A stretch of DNA of 64,000 nt from Nipponacmea schrenckii (GCA_030562195.1 JAUJPP010000002.1:2790001-2854000); one strand, 5' to 3'; shown: positions 11,442-26,459, counted from the first letter of the stretch. Notes: generated from the sequence alone by a model not told the origin. A program made the numbers and translations.

Positions 11442-14400
11442 GTTTGTAAATCTATGGGCTTTTTCGCCTCCACTATTTAAGAATATAACATTTTAGTCTC
11501 GATCATTCCGAAGAGCTATTTCTTTCATTTTGTGACAAACAAGTCTTAAAAAACCACCAGACAACGTTTAATTATTGGACTTTTATTTGAGCTGATGTAA
11601 GTTTTATGATGAAATAAACCGGTTTTATGCGTGAGAGGAAGGTGGTAAAGACACGAGGTGATTTTGCATAACATCTGTCGCTGTAAATAAGCCCGGTTAC
11701 CTATATTATTTAAAACATAAAAATACATTGACTCAATCGGTAAAATGATATAATTTTCTAGTATCACCTTTAGAATAATAATCTAAATAGTCTACAATTA
11801 CACGAGAAGTCGACTTAAGATTATAAATCTACATATCATGGAACCCACAAGCAATCATTAGCATTAAAACCGTACTATGGACGGACTAACGTAACGAATT
11901 ACCAATAATGCACTCGTTTTCTCCTTGTAAAATGTATTTATTTAGCATTGGTTGTGTATAGAATCAAAACAAGAGGAACTATGTACTGGGTGTTATTATT
12001 TGATGAATATCAAAATGTACCTGGTTCATTTGTAGCCAACACGAGAAAGCCAAAAAGATCTATTTATATAGTATAGATATAGCATAAGTTTTCTGTGGTA
12101 TAATGAGGTATATTAAACTGATTAATATCAAGAGACCTATATGTTATGAACAGCGCTAAACTTACTTAGAAAACTTAAAGTCAGCCTCCTGGTCTGAATT
12201 TTTATATAAGAGAAAGTACGAAATAGGGCTATACGTCTGAGTCCTCATTGTATTAAGATTTATATTCGAATCAGAATTGGCAACTGCTCCGATGCGCAAA
12301 AAAGGCCAGGTCACCAAACACTTTATTTTAGTGAAACTGCAGAAACCACAGACGTCTGATTGAAAATTGGAATGGTGTAAATTGATACTATCAGTGTACA
12401 TTACATTCTCGTAAAGCCTCTTTACAATCCCTTCAAATACGTCGCCAAGAAAGTAGTCATACAATATGCCATTCTTTTTCTTATTTTTTGCCTTTGCGGA
12501 GATCTAAAATATTTGAATGACAAAATTGATTGGGTTTCAGCATCGGATTATCCATTCTGAATGGAGTATATAAATTGTATGAGTGATCGCAATGAGGGTA
12601 TATGGGGTAGGCTATCGAAACTGTAATGGGTAAAATTAAATAATCACTACATTTATGGGGGAGTTATATTTAGTTTTAATCAAAACGTATAGTAAAAAAT
12701 ATAGACACAGTTAACATCGTTACTAGTTACATTTAATTTATGTACGTGTATTTCATAATGATAACATTCCTGCTTATATAACGTCTTTTAACTTTATCAA
12801 TAAATACATTATCATGATCTATAATCATTATCATTAATATTTTAATTATATTATCAATACAAATGTATTAATCACTTTAATGTGAGTCATATATGTCTTT
12901 TTCATCGCAACGCGCCTTCAAACAGAGACCACATTAGTGTTAACACCAAACAAACGATATATTTAGTAAATACCATAATTATTTAATCAAATTTTTAATT
13001 TGTTCTTTGTAAAATTTGGTCATGAGGCATTTGCCTTGATGTATTTACGGAAATGTAATAGCCATCCAAAGCATTATCAATCAGAACAATTTAATTTTGG
13101 CCAATGATTGCTAATTTTTAGATAGAATTGATAGTATTATTATTTATTATTTAGTACATTATTTGATAATGACCATCTATATATGGCATTATCAATATCA
13201 ACATTATCAACTCAGATGATTATTAGCCCATTTAAACAGTAGCACAGAGCTATATCAAATGGCCAATATTCTGAAACATTAAAATCATCAACTCTAAACA
13301 AATTACAAGACCTTCATTAAGTAGGCTATATGCTTCTTAAGATTTAAACTTCTATCATAATCAAATCAAATGGTCATTATTTGGAAATAATTAACACTGA
13401 CTTCACGAAGAAACCTTATAAACCTTTAAGGGGGAAATTGATATACAAAGGCGCGTTAATTCAAAAGAAGACTCTGTTCTGCAACCCAAATATAAATGTT
13501 TAAAAAACGTATAAAACATGAGTAATTTGAAATATCTAAAATGGGTGAAAATTTAAAAAATGATCAAATCTGATTTACAATAGAAAGAATTAATAAGCTC
13601 ATATTATATTTCAAGATCAAAAGCAAAGATATAAGACATCCATTTAAATTCCTATCTTTAAGTTAATAACAGTTTTCAAAACGAAACAATAAATCCTAAT
13701 CATACCTTTAAATAGTTTACGATACCTGAGAATAAATGCCATAACTTGAGGCGCCAAAAACAACTTTAACGATGAAATACGCCAAATTTCATATAATAAA
13801 GAGAGGGGTATAGCTCTCTTCGATTCAGCTGTATTCGAAATTGAGTGTGCGGTAAGTTTCAAAATAACCAGAACAAATCATTTCTGCCAATGAACATAAA
13901 AAGAGTTTTTGGATACTTTCAATTGATTCAAGTTTTTTCTAGTACTATAGAATCTATAAATCGACCAGTTATTGTTATGTCAAGAGAAACATCACCCTTG
14001 TATACAATTGAAGTTGATAGTTCTACGTCGTGCATGTTATTTGAAAGATTACAAATTCTATCAAAATACTAAAAATTGATTTCTAATGAAATGAAAGTGC
14101 AATTTACTTAATTTATTGAATGTGACACAATTACTAAAGATAAAAGCAAATATTTACAACGTGAAAGGCATAATTTCTTATTTATAAATCCAAATAACAC
14201 ACAATACTTCAATTCAATCAATGCCATTGGTAGACAAAATTCAATACAGTTGTATGAGGATCTTTCTGTTACTAACTGCCCAGACTCAACTTCTTTTCAC
14301 TTTTTACAGGTGATGCTAACCAGCAATAAATATTTGAAAATGGCACATCGTATCTGGCTAGTTATCTAAATAACTATACTAGCCTAATTATTGACAATCA

Positions 14401-15669
14401 ACAAAAAGAAAACGTAAACAACAATAATAATAATTTATTTACACACAACATTCCATATGGCAGTTGGCACGATTTCCATGCAATTATAATCAGTGCCAAC
14501 CTTGGTTTCTAAATAGAACTAATAGAAGGCCTATCTAATAGCAGAGAGTAACCTTTCAGAGGAGCATCACGACCGATAAGATAGCAAATCATAAGACACA
14601 GTGTTAGTTTGTTTCACAATACAAAATCAGTCATATAGCCAATGAATGAAATGAAGGGAAATGGTGTTTTACGTCCATGTATACCCCATTGATTACTGAA
14701 AGTAAGTTATACGACTCCAGTTTAGACTTCCAATGGTTGGATCTAAGTATTGTGTATGACCCCTGTATCTGCTTTTAGAACTGGAAGTCAATAGCTGTCA
14801 ATGAATATGACCCATGATTCTGTCTTCTTTCACATCAACAAATGATATTCAAGTTTCATGTATACGAAAGCAGCAATGTTAATCAAAATATCCCTCCCAT
14901 GAGTTATAAATCTTATAAAATGTGTATGTCTGACTTGAATTTAATATAAATATGAAGAGTTCCAATACACAGGAAATATGAATAATATTCAGACGGTCCC
15001 TAGGGTGTAACAAATTAAATTTTAAGGGTTATAGTCGTCTAAATCTTTGCTTTAGCACTTTGACGAATTGACATTCAGCGTAGGCGTAAAGTGATCGCCA
15101 ACAATCCAATGCTGTTATTGACAATCTTCTAGAATTAATTATGAAATCATGGTCTAATGATGACAATGTTTGCTGCATATAAAATATTGATGACAAAGTC
15201 GCGATTATGTTTACGCCGTCGTCCAGGAATTATATTTTCGCTAGTAGGCCGATATAGATCATTCTTCACACTTGAGGGGTGCATACTTTAGATAGTCTAT
15301 AACAGTCCAATGCCCCTTTTAATAGAAAAATATAAGCACCCGAAGTAAAAGAGATAACTAATGTAGCACTAAAAGCGATAGAAAAATAATATAGAATAAC
15401 AGATACAATAACAAACACTCTGAAAACAATCGCATAAACTTAATTCACTAGACGAAAGCTACTACGAGTAGTTTTTCTTAAAGAGTATTCAATATAACGC
15501 TCGATTGCCCAATTTTGCAGAAAAACTCTTATGCAATCACTCCTTGTATTCCGAAACGATTCTGTCAATTCCAAATTTTAAAGTGTTGTAAGACTTTTCA
15601 ATATCCGAAATTATGATGTCATAGTATTAATGATATGATATGAATATAAGGCATAAGGGAGAATTCACT
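11442..15669. other. Intergenic, strongly AT-rich; no gene recognised
   Basis: This 4.2-kb gap separates the 5' end of phosphomannomutase from the 3' end of the leucine-rich-repeat gene. It contains one copy of a dispersed repeat (about 12300-12440, listed separately). Short open frames (for example about 12162-12464 and 13644-13862 on -) show no domain or splice support. The stretch at about 12700-13380 is extremely AT-rich. Confidence 0.4.
12300..12440 (+). repeat. Dispersed ~130-bp repeat, copy 1
   Basis: It shares gcagaaaccacagacgtctg, gattgaaaattggaatggtg and gatactatcagtgtacat with two other places in the window (about 56780-56940 and 62330-62450), all in the same orientation. Identity is high in the first 90 bases and then falls off. 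A SINE-like or fossil-element family is likely; it is not coding. Confidence 0.6.
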
Positions 15670-17253
15670 TTACACTATATTCAAAACCTGAACACATAAA
15701 AACACACACAAATAACCTAAGATTGAGGTTGAAGAAGCGCTCGCACTATTGCCGCCATCTACAACTGCCCATACATCCTTTTTCTGGGGCACTTTACCAT
15801 CCGGCCAACAGTGGCTTGTGACAGACATGAACTCATCCGTGCTGATGGCCACGTTTTTTGTATTGTTGAAATTACAATTTCCATGAATTTCCAGTACACG
15901 ATACTCTGCAAAGGCCAGTTCACAGTCACACATTGGTAAAACATTCCCCAACTTGATGGATTTGATAGTACCATACTCGTAGTCGCGCACGAAGCTCAGA
16001 TTTGAAAGACGAGTATCTGAAATGATGAGTGATATCGCATGAGGAAATTCTTCGAACGATCCCTTTTCAATTTTGTTAAGTGGATTTTCTGTGAGATCCA
16101 ACTCAGTGATTGTGGTTCCGACCAGGTCGTCCATTTTAATTTTAGAGATGGAATTTCCTGCAAGTGACACGTACTTTAGGACTTTGAAGTCCTTCAAAAA
16201 TTTGGGGATTTCGCGAATTTGCATATTGTTGAGGTACAATTTCAGTAGACAGGATTCTAGACCATCCAAGTGGGTATTTTCGATTTCAACTAAGACATTG
16301 GTCAAATCTAATACTTCTAGACAATACGACCCATTGAAAGTGTTTTTTGGAATTGCTTTAATTGGACTGTTATTTAGTTTGAGGACTTTAAGGCTGGATA
16401 ATGAGGATAAAGCTGAGGATGGAATGGTATTCAATTCGGATTTCTCCAATCTCAACTCCTTCAGTTTCAAACCGTTAAAGGAATCTGTCTTGAAACTTTG
16501 TCCATTGATGTAATTATTACTGAGCGAAAGAGTCCTTAGTTTGGACATTCCCTTGAAAGTGTTGCTAGGAATGCTCTTGATGCTGTTTTGGGAAACGTCC
16601 AATTTTGTCAAATTTTTCAGAGTCTTAACTTCTTCTGGGATGTGATCCAATTGATTAGCACCTATATCCAAACTTCCGGTTATTACGACATTGGCCAGGG
16701 CACCATTTTCAATTCCTTTTAGATAACAATCATGAAAAGAAAGATCCTTCAAATTAAGTTTCAATCCGGAGAATAAGGAAACGGGGATCAAACCATCTCC
16801 AAATTGGTAGTTTTTGTTCAAGTACAGATGCCGAAGCTTGGTCATTCCTTTAAGATATTCCATGCTGTCTGTGAAAGGCATGTTGATATCATTTAAGCCT
16901 AGATATCGCAGATCCTTGATGTTCACGAACGCATCATCTGTAATCATAACTCCGCGGTTTTGATTGAAATCTAGGGCAATGATTGGTAAGTTTTCAGGAA
17001 AGTCCGCTTTGGACACTCTGGCTATGATGTTTTTACTAAGCATGAGATGCATAGGTCGGCCATAATTTTGAAACCTATTGAGATCTCTGGGAACACTAGA
17101 GATGCCGAGGTTACTGCAGTCCACCATCAAATGTGGTCCAAGTCTTTCTGAAGGGTGGTCTTCACATTTGCATCCTTCCAGACAAAGTTGTTCACAATAT
17201 GTTGATGATACGAGCAGTAAAGAGACAATGATAGCTATGTAGATTGGTGTCAT
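15670..17253 (-). CDS. Secreted leucine-rich-repeat protein, probably GPI-anchored
   Basis: A single coding exon encodes 527 residues. Residues 1-20 form a signal peptide (hydrophobic IAIIVSLLLVSS, cleavage near Cys20). Cysteines 24, 28, 30 and 46 make an LRRNT cap. Residues about 65-440 hold roughly 14 leucine-rich repeats of the extracellular type (for example LTKLDVSQNSIKSIP and LRTLSLSNNYI). Cysteines 442, 444, 460 and 482 form an LRRCT cap. A Gly/Ser/Ala stretch (about 500-510) followed by a hydrophobic tail of about 18 residues with no cytoplasmic part resembles a GPI-attachment signal. A splice acceptor (ttttcag at 17260-17266) lies six bases upstream of the ATG, so the 5' UTR is probably spliced. 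Such proteins usually mediate adhesion or ligand binding at the cell surface; the specific partner is unknown, and a short single-pass membrane protein is the alternative. Confidence 0.9.
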   Translation of the reverse strand: MTPIYIAIIVSLLLVSSTYCEQLCLEGCKCEDHPSERLGPHLMVDCSNLGISSVPRDLNRFQNYGRPMHLMLSKNIIARVSKADFPENLPIIALDFNQNRGVMITDDAFVNIKDLRYLGLNDINMPFTDSMEYLKGMTKLRHLYLNKNYQFGDGLIPVSLFSGLKLNLKDLSFHDCYLKGIENGALANVVITGSLDIGANQLDHIPEEVKTLKNLTKLDVSQNSIKSIPSNTFKGMSKLRTLSLSNNYINGQSFKTDSFNGLKLKELRLEKSELNTIPSSALSSLSSLKVLKLNNSPIKAIPKNTFNGSYCLEVLDLTNVLVEIENTHLDGLESCLLKLYLNNMQIREIPKFLKDFKVLKYVSLAGNSISKIKMDDLVGTTITELDLTENPLNKIEKGSFEEFPHAISLIISDTRLSNLSFVRDYEYGTIKSIKLGNVLPMCDCELAFAEYRVLEIHGNCNFNNTKNVAISTDEFMSVTSHCWPDGKVPQKKDVWAVVDGGNSASASSTSILGYLCVFLCVQVLNIV

Positions 17254-20200
17254 TTTGAACTGAAAATAGAAACACAGGAACGAATATTAAATATGATAAT
17301 AGATAATACCAGACTGGTATTATTGTATGTGCTGCTTAAGATTCACTTCTAAAAAAATAGGATCGATTGTCCATCCTGGTACACAATTTTGAATAAACGA
17401 AAACGAATAAGAATCATATTTTTAATCTGTTGGTGAGCGTACAAACCATTTCTAAAAATAGGCACCGCCTTGGCTTGCACTGGTTATATTTTTATAATTT
17501 AGTTAAGAGGTTTCAAGATGAGTTGAAGGTCTTAAGTTGTTTACTTTGATAGTATTAGTTAGAGATTGGTAAAAGTCCGAACAATTCAGTGGGCGAAAAG
17601 GTTTCAACATAGATCATTATTAGTCTCAGATCGATAGACAGAATCGTGATAATGAGAAAAGCAAAGTTGATAGGATTCAAATAACATAGTAGATTGCTAC
17701 TAGATTTATCACTGATGTCAATTGGGTTCTTTGTCTGTGACATTAGTCCACTCGATTCTTCCTTCAAATTCTATTTTAAAAGATGAAACGAAATGAAAGT
17801 TTGACTATTATTCACACTTATTTTACTTTTAAATCAAAAAGACCTCCATATGCCCTCAACTTACAAGCCAAAAATCAACACTTCGGAAACACAACAGAAA
17901 ATAAATCCCAATTGCTATTCTATAATTCTTTAAGGAACAACTTGTACAGCAAATCTGTTCTATCAATACCGTGTCTTTGGGTTTTCATTGTTTGAGTTAA
18001 ATTTTATGCCTGAAACTGTCTACATTTTGAATTAATTTCAAAGTTGGGCTTTAAGTGCAGGGAAAACATATATCGACCATATCCGCTACAAGGTTGACTA
18101 GAAAGAAATCATTTCATGTAGTTGGCTTAAATTCAAAAGGAAAGGCACGAAATCTAGAAACCATCAACGTTTCCTGTAAAAGTCAAATCAAGATGAAGCT
18201 GAAATCCTATCGTGACTAGAATCTTGACTTCCATCGCCTCATTTAATCCCTAAAAGATACCATAGACACGTTTTCAGTATTTAAAGATGTCCATTTTAAA
18301 TCATTTCCCCTCTAAACAAGAATTATAAACATTAGATTTCAATTGAGTCACTCAAAGAAAGAAACTGTATGACAATATGAAAGAAAATTACATGGAATTC
18401 ACGAATTTTTTGATAGTTGAAATTCAAATTTCAGTATTAGCAGTATTCAGGTATTGGGTTTATTCGATGATTTTGTAATGAAATCAATTTTTCCATAGAC
18501 TTGTTAGTTTTGTTTGTGATACTGTACCTTGCCTGCTTCATTTTCATGTAGGCTTATGCACTACACAATCAGATAAATATTGGCACGGTAGCTCGAAAGG
18601 ACTAGTAACAAGACGTCCTTTTTTGAACGGACTAGTGAACTTCCTTATTATTATGACATCATTATACCTTTAGGGTGTATTCTTTATCTGAATCATACTG
18701 TTCAATTTAACAGGTCTATGACACTTAATGTTTCCTTGACAACGTCATGTAAACAAATACTGCTTATTCTTATAAGTATTGTCAGTTTTCAAATAAGACC
18801 CTGCCTGCCAATGCTTGTACCATTCATAACTTCAAAAAATCAAAGAGCAACTAAACCATGTTGATAGATAACTATTTCAGTAACATTTTTTGTATTAATG
18901 GTATAATTAATTTATTTAAATTTATAGCATTGAATGATAAATTCTTATCGACTTTTGCATGAAATTTCAAGACAAAAATAAATTGATTAACATGACGATT
19001 CACCATACTACAAACACTAAAAACCAGCTCACATTGCTACTAAAATATAAAATAACATATTTGCCTTCCATTTTCATGATTTACTTCACTTTCTATTAGG
19101 AGATTTCATTTTCTGGATTTCGGTGTCATTATCAATCTTATAGCCGTCTCAGTTATATGTCTTAACATTTACTTGATCAAGATCAAATCAACCGGAAGTG
19201 CTAATTCTCAAGATTCCCACGTCTGCTATCTATTTAACTTCTAGTCAAATCCCGCCGTAGGAAGAGATGTGGTATTATGAAATAAGGATGTACTTACATT
19301 AATTTTTTAAAATCAGGGTTAGACGTTGTGACCGCGAGGTCAAGCAATGTATTCTGACTGGTTTAATCTCTGAAAAATAGACGAGTCAGATAGATATAAT
19401 AGGGCCAAAAAGAAAAAGAAAAAAAAAATTCATTTGATCTAATGTTAAAGTGTATAATATACTCTTTGTTTTGTTTTTAACTTTAAAATCCCAAGGACTA
19501 TTACCGACTTAACATTAAAACAAAAAAATAAGGAAATATATAAAGCCATTTCCCTCTCATTCAGTCTCGAGTTGACATAAACATATAAGCAGCGCTAACC
19601 ACATTTCCAATTTAGCACTTACTTTATAATCTATAAGTGCCAGAAGCTCAAGGATCAATCCCAGCTACGATCAAAGAGAGCATTCGATAATAGTACCATC
19701 CGCTCTTTCAGTTTCTAGTGTAACGAATTTATGTCTTCGCTCATTCAATTTTCATTCATTCTCTCTTTCATTTACTTCCATGGAATCAATCAACAACACT
19801 CCGTGAGTAGACCAATTGTATGTTATCCGTATACATGGGAGACTAAAGCTTTACAGTATATGAAGACAGTGGCGTAATGATCATTATAAACAATTCAAAA
19901 GGTTGTGCGCTAGCATACACAGCCTCCTCCCCCTCTTAAAGCTAAAATAATCAACAGACTATATACTAGAACTTTGTACAAAATCATATTATGCCATCTA
20001 TTAAGTAGAACAGTGGTTATCAACCTTTTTAGAGTAGCGGTCACTTTATCAGTTTAGAAACGACTCCACTTGCATTGGGGACAAGCTCTTCCATTCTTGT
20101 AAATCGATCGTAAAAGAACTTTTTCGTGTTTGAACGTGCTTTGAACAACCCCAGTGGAGTTTGTCCAATCTAAGAAATAACGCAATTGTAAAAATAATTG

Positions 20201-23200
20201 TGATAAGGTATTTTGAAACACCAGGGTTTCTCTAGTGTACAATTTCATCCGTTAGTTGAGCTTGCCACGGTTTGGGGTTCAATTAGGTACGAAATCTTTA
20301 ATTGCATGACATAACACTTCCCTAGAGTCAACATATTCTGCAGAAATAATAAAAAAAAAAAACACGGAAACGCATGTCAAAATACACAATTAAATTGTCA
20401 AAATAGTTAAATTCGTAAGACAACAGGACATATTGTAATCATTTAATGTGATTAGTATAATAAAACGGGGAATTGCGATGACAGAAAATGATATTTTTTT
20501 CCCATTATCTAATTGTTTGAAGAAGAAGAATTTGTCGTAGTTCTTCGCAGTCGCATTACCATGCTATGTTTTAGAAAACCTTCTTTCATTCTTTTGGGGT
20601 TTTTGCATGGCCATTTTTGACTAAATTTGGGTATAGATTTGGAATTTGATGTCTGAAATTGCATTTTCTTTCAGAATTTCTCAGATAATGAGAAATTTGA
20701 TTGTTGGAAAGTTATTCCATAGACTAGTTTATCAAGTTCACTGAAAGTGAAAGTAGAAAAGCCCATCATTGCTTCGGTATTTTATAAGATGAGCATGCCC
20801 CATCTTATCGAGTGGAACCGTAATTCCATAGAGAACAGACTCCAGGTTAATTTAGATTAAGTTTTTTAAGTGAAACCATTTTCAAATAAGAACCAACTTA
20901 TGGCTTATTTCATATTGCTAGGATAATCGTAATTGAGAGGAAAAAAAATTTTTTAGTCCACGTTTGTGTTATCGCATGCAGACATCAATGAACTGGAATT
21001 AAATTCTGAACGAAACAACCTTTTCATAAGACGACTTAATAACATACATGGAACACCGGCCCAAGGTTTCTATTCAGTTTTTTCATGACGTCTTAATCTA
21101 TCCCTTAACAAAATCAAAATATTAACAATCCACAAACCGTTCAGTTCTATTATCATTGGCAACCTTCGTTAGTAAATAAAGCCACTTTCTTAAATAGCAA
21201 GCTATCGATTTGATCTACATTTGTACATACAAGTGCTTCATTCCAGTCTGCCATTCCCGATAAAGCGTTCAAATGGAATTAAACAAAGCATTTGAAACTA
21301 CGGCGCAATAGATGGGTCTAAGCAACGTGATCTCCAGCTTCACGTCTGTCTGGCCACGTGCCGGATAAGAAGACTTTTTCACAATGTAAGTTGCATCGAT
21401 TATAATAAGGGCAGATAGCATTTTCTCCAACACGGATTTCAATGGCAACAATGTCAAACCTGAATCGGAAAATAAGTGTTAAAGATTGCCCGACATTCTG
21501 GTCACATTCACGACATGAAAGTTTCGTATGACACTCGATTTCAATTAATATTGCTAACGACTAGATTCCAGAAATGCTACCAGTAATAACTTTTTTTTTT
21601 CTATTTCCCGTCGTTTCAAATAATATGAACTATAGATACATTCACAATGAGTCTGTATTGTGTGGCGGTCACGTTTTCTAACCTTTTACGGTTCTTTCAA
21701 TCCCTAGTGATTTCAACATCCGACAGCAGATCTGAGGGAAACATGAGGAACTTTAGCTTCATGAGATTCTGGTATTCGTTTAGCATTAGTACTTGCAGAA
21801 CCGGTTCCTAACAAGTTTGCGGAAAAACTAACCGGAGAGAGAGCATATCCCATTAAGACATTACCCAGACTTCATTGAATTTTATACAATTTTAACTTTA
21901 AAATCAGAATCCATTTTACATTTCGGAGCTATTTACAGTCAAAATGCTTACTTACTCAAAACCGATACAGACATGTTGATAATGTGCCGGTTTTATCATA
22001 TATCTTAAGAAACCCCTAAGAAGCAGCAGATATAACAATGCTATTCATGGAGGACGATCAAAGAGGGCAATTCCACATCCAAAATTATGACGATAATGAA
22101 AATTGCGACCTTAAAGTTGAGCCCTCCAGTTGAGTTTTAATTCTGATATCAGATTCGTTCAGCTGTAATTATTTTAGTTCATACTAAGCGAAAGCCGTGA
22201 TGACAATATCTCTTTAATTCTTTATACTTCCACATGCCTTTAAATAGCCAGTATGTATTATATCTTGATAAAAATCAGCACGGTTTAGTAACTTGTAACT
22301 GTTCTTTATCGATAGAATCAACAAACTATTAAATTTAGCCAAATAGATGAGTATCCAGAGCTCAACAGACACACATCACTCAACAAGTCAAGGCCGACCA
22401 ACATTATTTCTAGATAATGTAAATTAGATGGATAGTTGATCACCGAGCCGCAAGATACCAAGCTCTATCAATCTGAATGAAGTCCGTCGCCTAAACAAGA
22501 TAACTCCATAACATCACCGCTCAAGAAATAAACCGACATCTTTGTTCAATCAGGAGATACGGTTGCCCTGTTAGTAATGCAGATGCAGGTCTTGGCTTGG
22601 CCGGACAATACCTCGAAGGGCATACGAGCAGGCAATTTGCACATGAAAACCTGACTCCAATCCAATTACTTTATCTGGCCGAAAACCTTTCAATATAATA
22701 CAGTACGTGAGACGGAAGATGTTCTTCCGACAACTGTTAAATACCATTAAGATATCAATCCAATACCAATCTATTAGGTCGAGGTAAAAAGTAAGGATAA
22801 ATTTAATACCTCTCTAAACGTGAAGGTGTATTAAGTACTATATCAGAATTCTCGTGGTCAGGAGATCAGTTATTTTGAATAAAAAACATGTGAAACATTT
22901 TTTCAATTAAACATAGACCTAATTCATTAATGAATTAAAGTTTTGATAATTAAGTTAAATTGAAATATAGAAAGCGAAAATTTGTAAAATCAATGAAGGG
23001 TTGGTTTATAATGTTCACTGATCATTTACCTAATGTTGTTTTATTTCATGCCTTAAAGACTGAAAAAACATTCTGAACTTAAGCTGTTTTTCTTTTGCAT
23101 TCGGGTTTTGAAGACAGATGTGTTCCACTTCTGAATTTAATTTAACCGTTTCAGATGTAATCGACATGTAAATTGCCCATCCACAATTCCTATAAATTCA

Positions 23201-26200
23201 AACCTAGAAACAGTCCGACCTGTAACATTCAATATTAACTAGTCATCTGTATATACCAGACAAGAACATTTAATACACAATAATTAAAGGAATATGTAGT
23301 TTACAAACGCTATTAAAGGGATTTAGAGATCAATAAAGAGTGGACAGTGTTATTTGGTCCATACAACTTGATGCTGTATGGAATTTATTGCAGTCTGAAA
23401 TTATTCTAACGATATTTACATTCTTACTTTATTTATAATATATATGATTCTGTTTACATGTCATGTGTGCAATGCACGGTGTATTGTTGCAATAATGCGT
23501 CTATAATTAACGAGTATAATAAAAGCCAACTGGAATATGATATAAAAGCAATTGAAAATTGTATAGCAACTTAAACAATCAATTTGATATAATCCTGTGT
23601 ATTTTCAATGTCATTTTCATACAGACTGTATTTATCTATCCACGTTTGTATTGTATTAATCTCATTAGTATCGATTTTTACATGTCGTTTTAATAATGCT
23701 CAATTATACAGTAGTATTATTGTCATTAAACAATCCACATATTCAATATAAGTCGACTGTTCTATGGACATTTTGATCAGTAAACTGTACATTTCTAAAG
23801 ACTTTTACAGTTTCATGTAAATTGTATTTTGTCCACCACTGTCCACTGTACTGTGCTTCTGTTAACGTTTTCAACACAATACCAATAACTATTGTGGCTC
23901 ATATTAATTATTGTGCATGATGCCGTTCTCGAGTTTTACATTTTGGATAAGGAATATTCTTTTTTGTAAACCATTTAGTACACATTACTAAAGCAATCAA
24001 GAACTGTTGATTCGTATTGCCCATTTTGTAAAATGACGCTATGGTATTATACTTCTTTCTGGAGAGCGATTTAGGAAAGATTATAAAATTCTAAAAGATT
24101 CTAACATGATACATAAGGATGGATGCCTTTAATAAATATACTGGAATAATCGATGTTGTCAACAACCTAACATTGATACCATATTAACACTGATCGTTAT
24201 CTTAATATCCAGAGCGACAAGTAGTAATATCAGATATCTCCAATATAAATTATTGATCAGACCAAATCAGACTCTATTGAAAGGAGAGTGTCTTGTTCTT
24301 CTGTCTCCACTAACTCCAGTAAACATCAGTGTTTTAGTTCTTGGGAGGTGGAAGACTTGGATCATTGTTTTGACAGAAATTGTTTCATTAATTTGATAAA
24401 ATCTCATATGATCAGTGGAACTATTTTATCCACTCACAGTTAGTGAGAGCTTTAAGCCTTCATTATCTCGGATCTACAGCGGGGGATAAAATAGAACGAA
24501 GCTGTCTCTTCCATGGAGTTCAAACTCAAATGCCAATTTCATACATTATTAAACGTATCCATAATAAGTCTTATTATTGAAAAGCAGCAACTGTTTTCTA
24601 AGGGAAAATTTTTCAATATCAAACAGCTAATATTCTTCACGATAACAAAAGACTTTTCCACTTCACTGATTTGTAATGGCTGCAGTTATTATTTCTTCGT
24701 CTGCTATCTCTTTATCAAAACATACAGAAGTCAATATTTTCTTCATAAAATTTAATTAAGCTCAAGACTATAGAGTCAAGCAGACAATTAAGGTCAGCAA
24801 CAAAGAGCCGGACGCTGGTCACTAGTTGTAATCTTTAAACCTTAGATTCGCCTTTGAAAAGCCATCGATTATTTCTCCGAATCTACCAAAAATAATAAAA
24901 GGCGACCAACTATACAAATTCTTTTAAGTCAAGAATGAAACGTCAAAGACAAACATTTAATTGGTTCGCTGGTGAATAAGAAAGTTGAAACACCGAAAAC
25001 CACTTGTGGCGGATTAAAAGGGTTCAGCTTTCATTCTCGTTAGAAATAGAAAGTGACTGACAAGGATTAGAAATCACAATTTCATCAAATTATATAATTT
25101 TAAGGAATTTCTAAACCATTTTCATCGAGGTACCTATTTTCTATGTAGCAGGATAGACCATTCTTTAAAACTTAACATAAATCTTCAATTTTCATTTTTC
25201 ATTTCGTAAAATGAGGATTGTCCATTTTATTATCAGAAGATAGTCAGTTTGAAAAAAAAAAACGATTTATGCTCAGAAAAATCAGAAAATTCCAACACCA
25301 AGCTTCAACAGGCATTCGCAAGCACTGTGTAGACAGACATCATTAAGGTATATCGACCTATCGTATGCACGGACACATACTCTATCAAAATCAGTTTATT
25401 ATTATCATGGTGTCCATGCCGAGGTTGGTCGTATCTGTCAAAATATCACGAGGTAACCTTAACGAATCTATAAGAATGACAACAGGCCAATCAATCGTTC
25501 TGTTGTTCTTTAGACCGGAAGTCCCATCCATTAAACTGAGTAACAAGTGGGAAGAACAGTGTCCTTAAGGGATTTCATCAAACCTTTGACGTTCTCAATT
25601 CTTTTTGAGAATCTTGATGGGATGTCTTAATTTTCATATTTACAATGGAAATGAGACAATGTAAACATTAGTGAACTTATTTCAATACAGCAACACAAAA
25701 TCCACTCCATGAAAACAAGTATAAACACAAAGTTCATCTACAAAAGTCAGTTGTTTAACAATCGGTTCATCTGAAATCAGACATAATTGGAATTATAATG
25801 CACTGAAGAAGAAAATTGAAATCATAAAAAGAAAATTGCCAAAGATTAGAAACAATGACTTGGTTTGTTCAGATATATAAAAGAGAACCGAATTGGTCAT
25901 GAAAAAAACCTAATAGAAATATCTTATTTCTATTACAAGATCAGAAAGGGGATTAGACGTTATTTTATTATCTAGGGCAGGCCTCCTCAAAATGATTTCC
26001 TGAAGCACCACTATTGCTTATCTTTAAGCTATTCGTATTGGTATCAATCATATACACACATTATGTAAAAAGTGATATGGCTAGGATTAGGTTAAAGCTC
26101 AGAATGTGAGTCCTACAGAACCGTTATGTGTCCATTTTTCTTTTACAAAAAAACTCGATTGGGTCCAAGAATGACCTAAATAGGCAAGTACCTCAAATCT

Positions 26201-26459
26201 TCGTAACGGTTTTTGACTTAAATCAAGCGTAAATGAAATCGATTGTTTCTTGGAAATAAAAAGGCTACTCGAAGATTAAAGAGTGGACTATGTAATAATC
26301 TGGTGATGATTAAGCGATGTGTTCGAAGAGATTTAAAATCAATATAGGCTTCCATAGGACTTTCTCATTATAGTTTTTTTTAAATAGACCAGTTGGAACA
26401 TCTAAGATCGACTTGATAAGAGTCATTAATGTTTAATTTATGGATAAAACCACTCTCAT
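17254..26459. other. Long gene-poor region
   Basis: No exon series, domain, RNA gene or intact element could be supported across about 9 kb. It may hold the upstream 5' UTR exon and promoter of the leucine-rich-repeat gene (- strand), but no specific site is identifiable. Isolated open frames are all under 85 codons. Confidence 0.4.

Noticed and set aside
16073..16513. 146-codon + strand open frame
   Set aside because: It lies antisense inside the leucine-rich-repeat gene and shows no domain of its own.
20262..20300. ggggttcaattaggt as a possible tRNA B box
   Set aside because: No matching A box, acceptor stem or cloverleaf could be formed around it.
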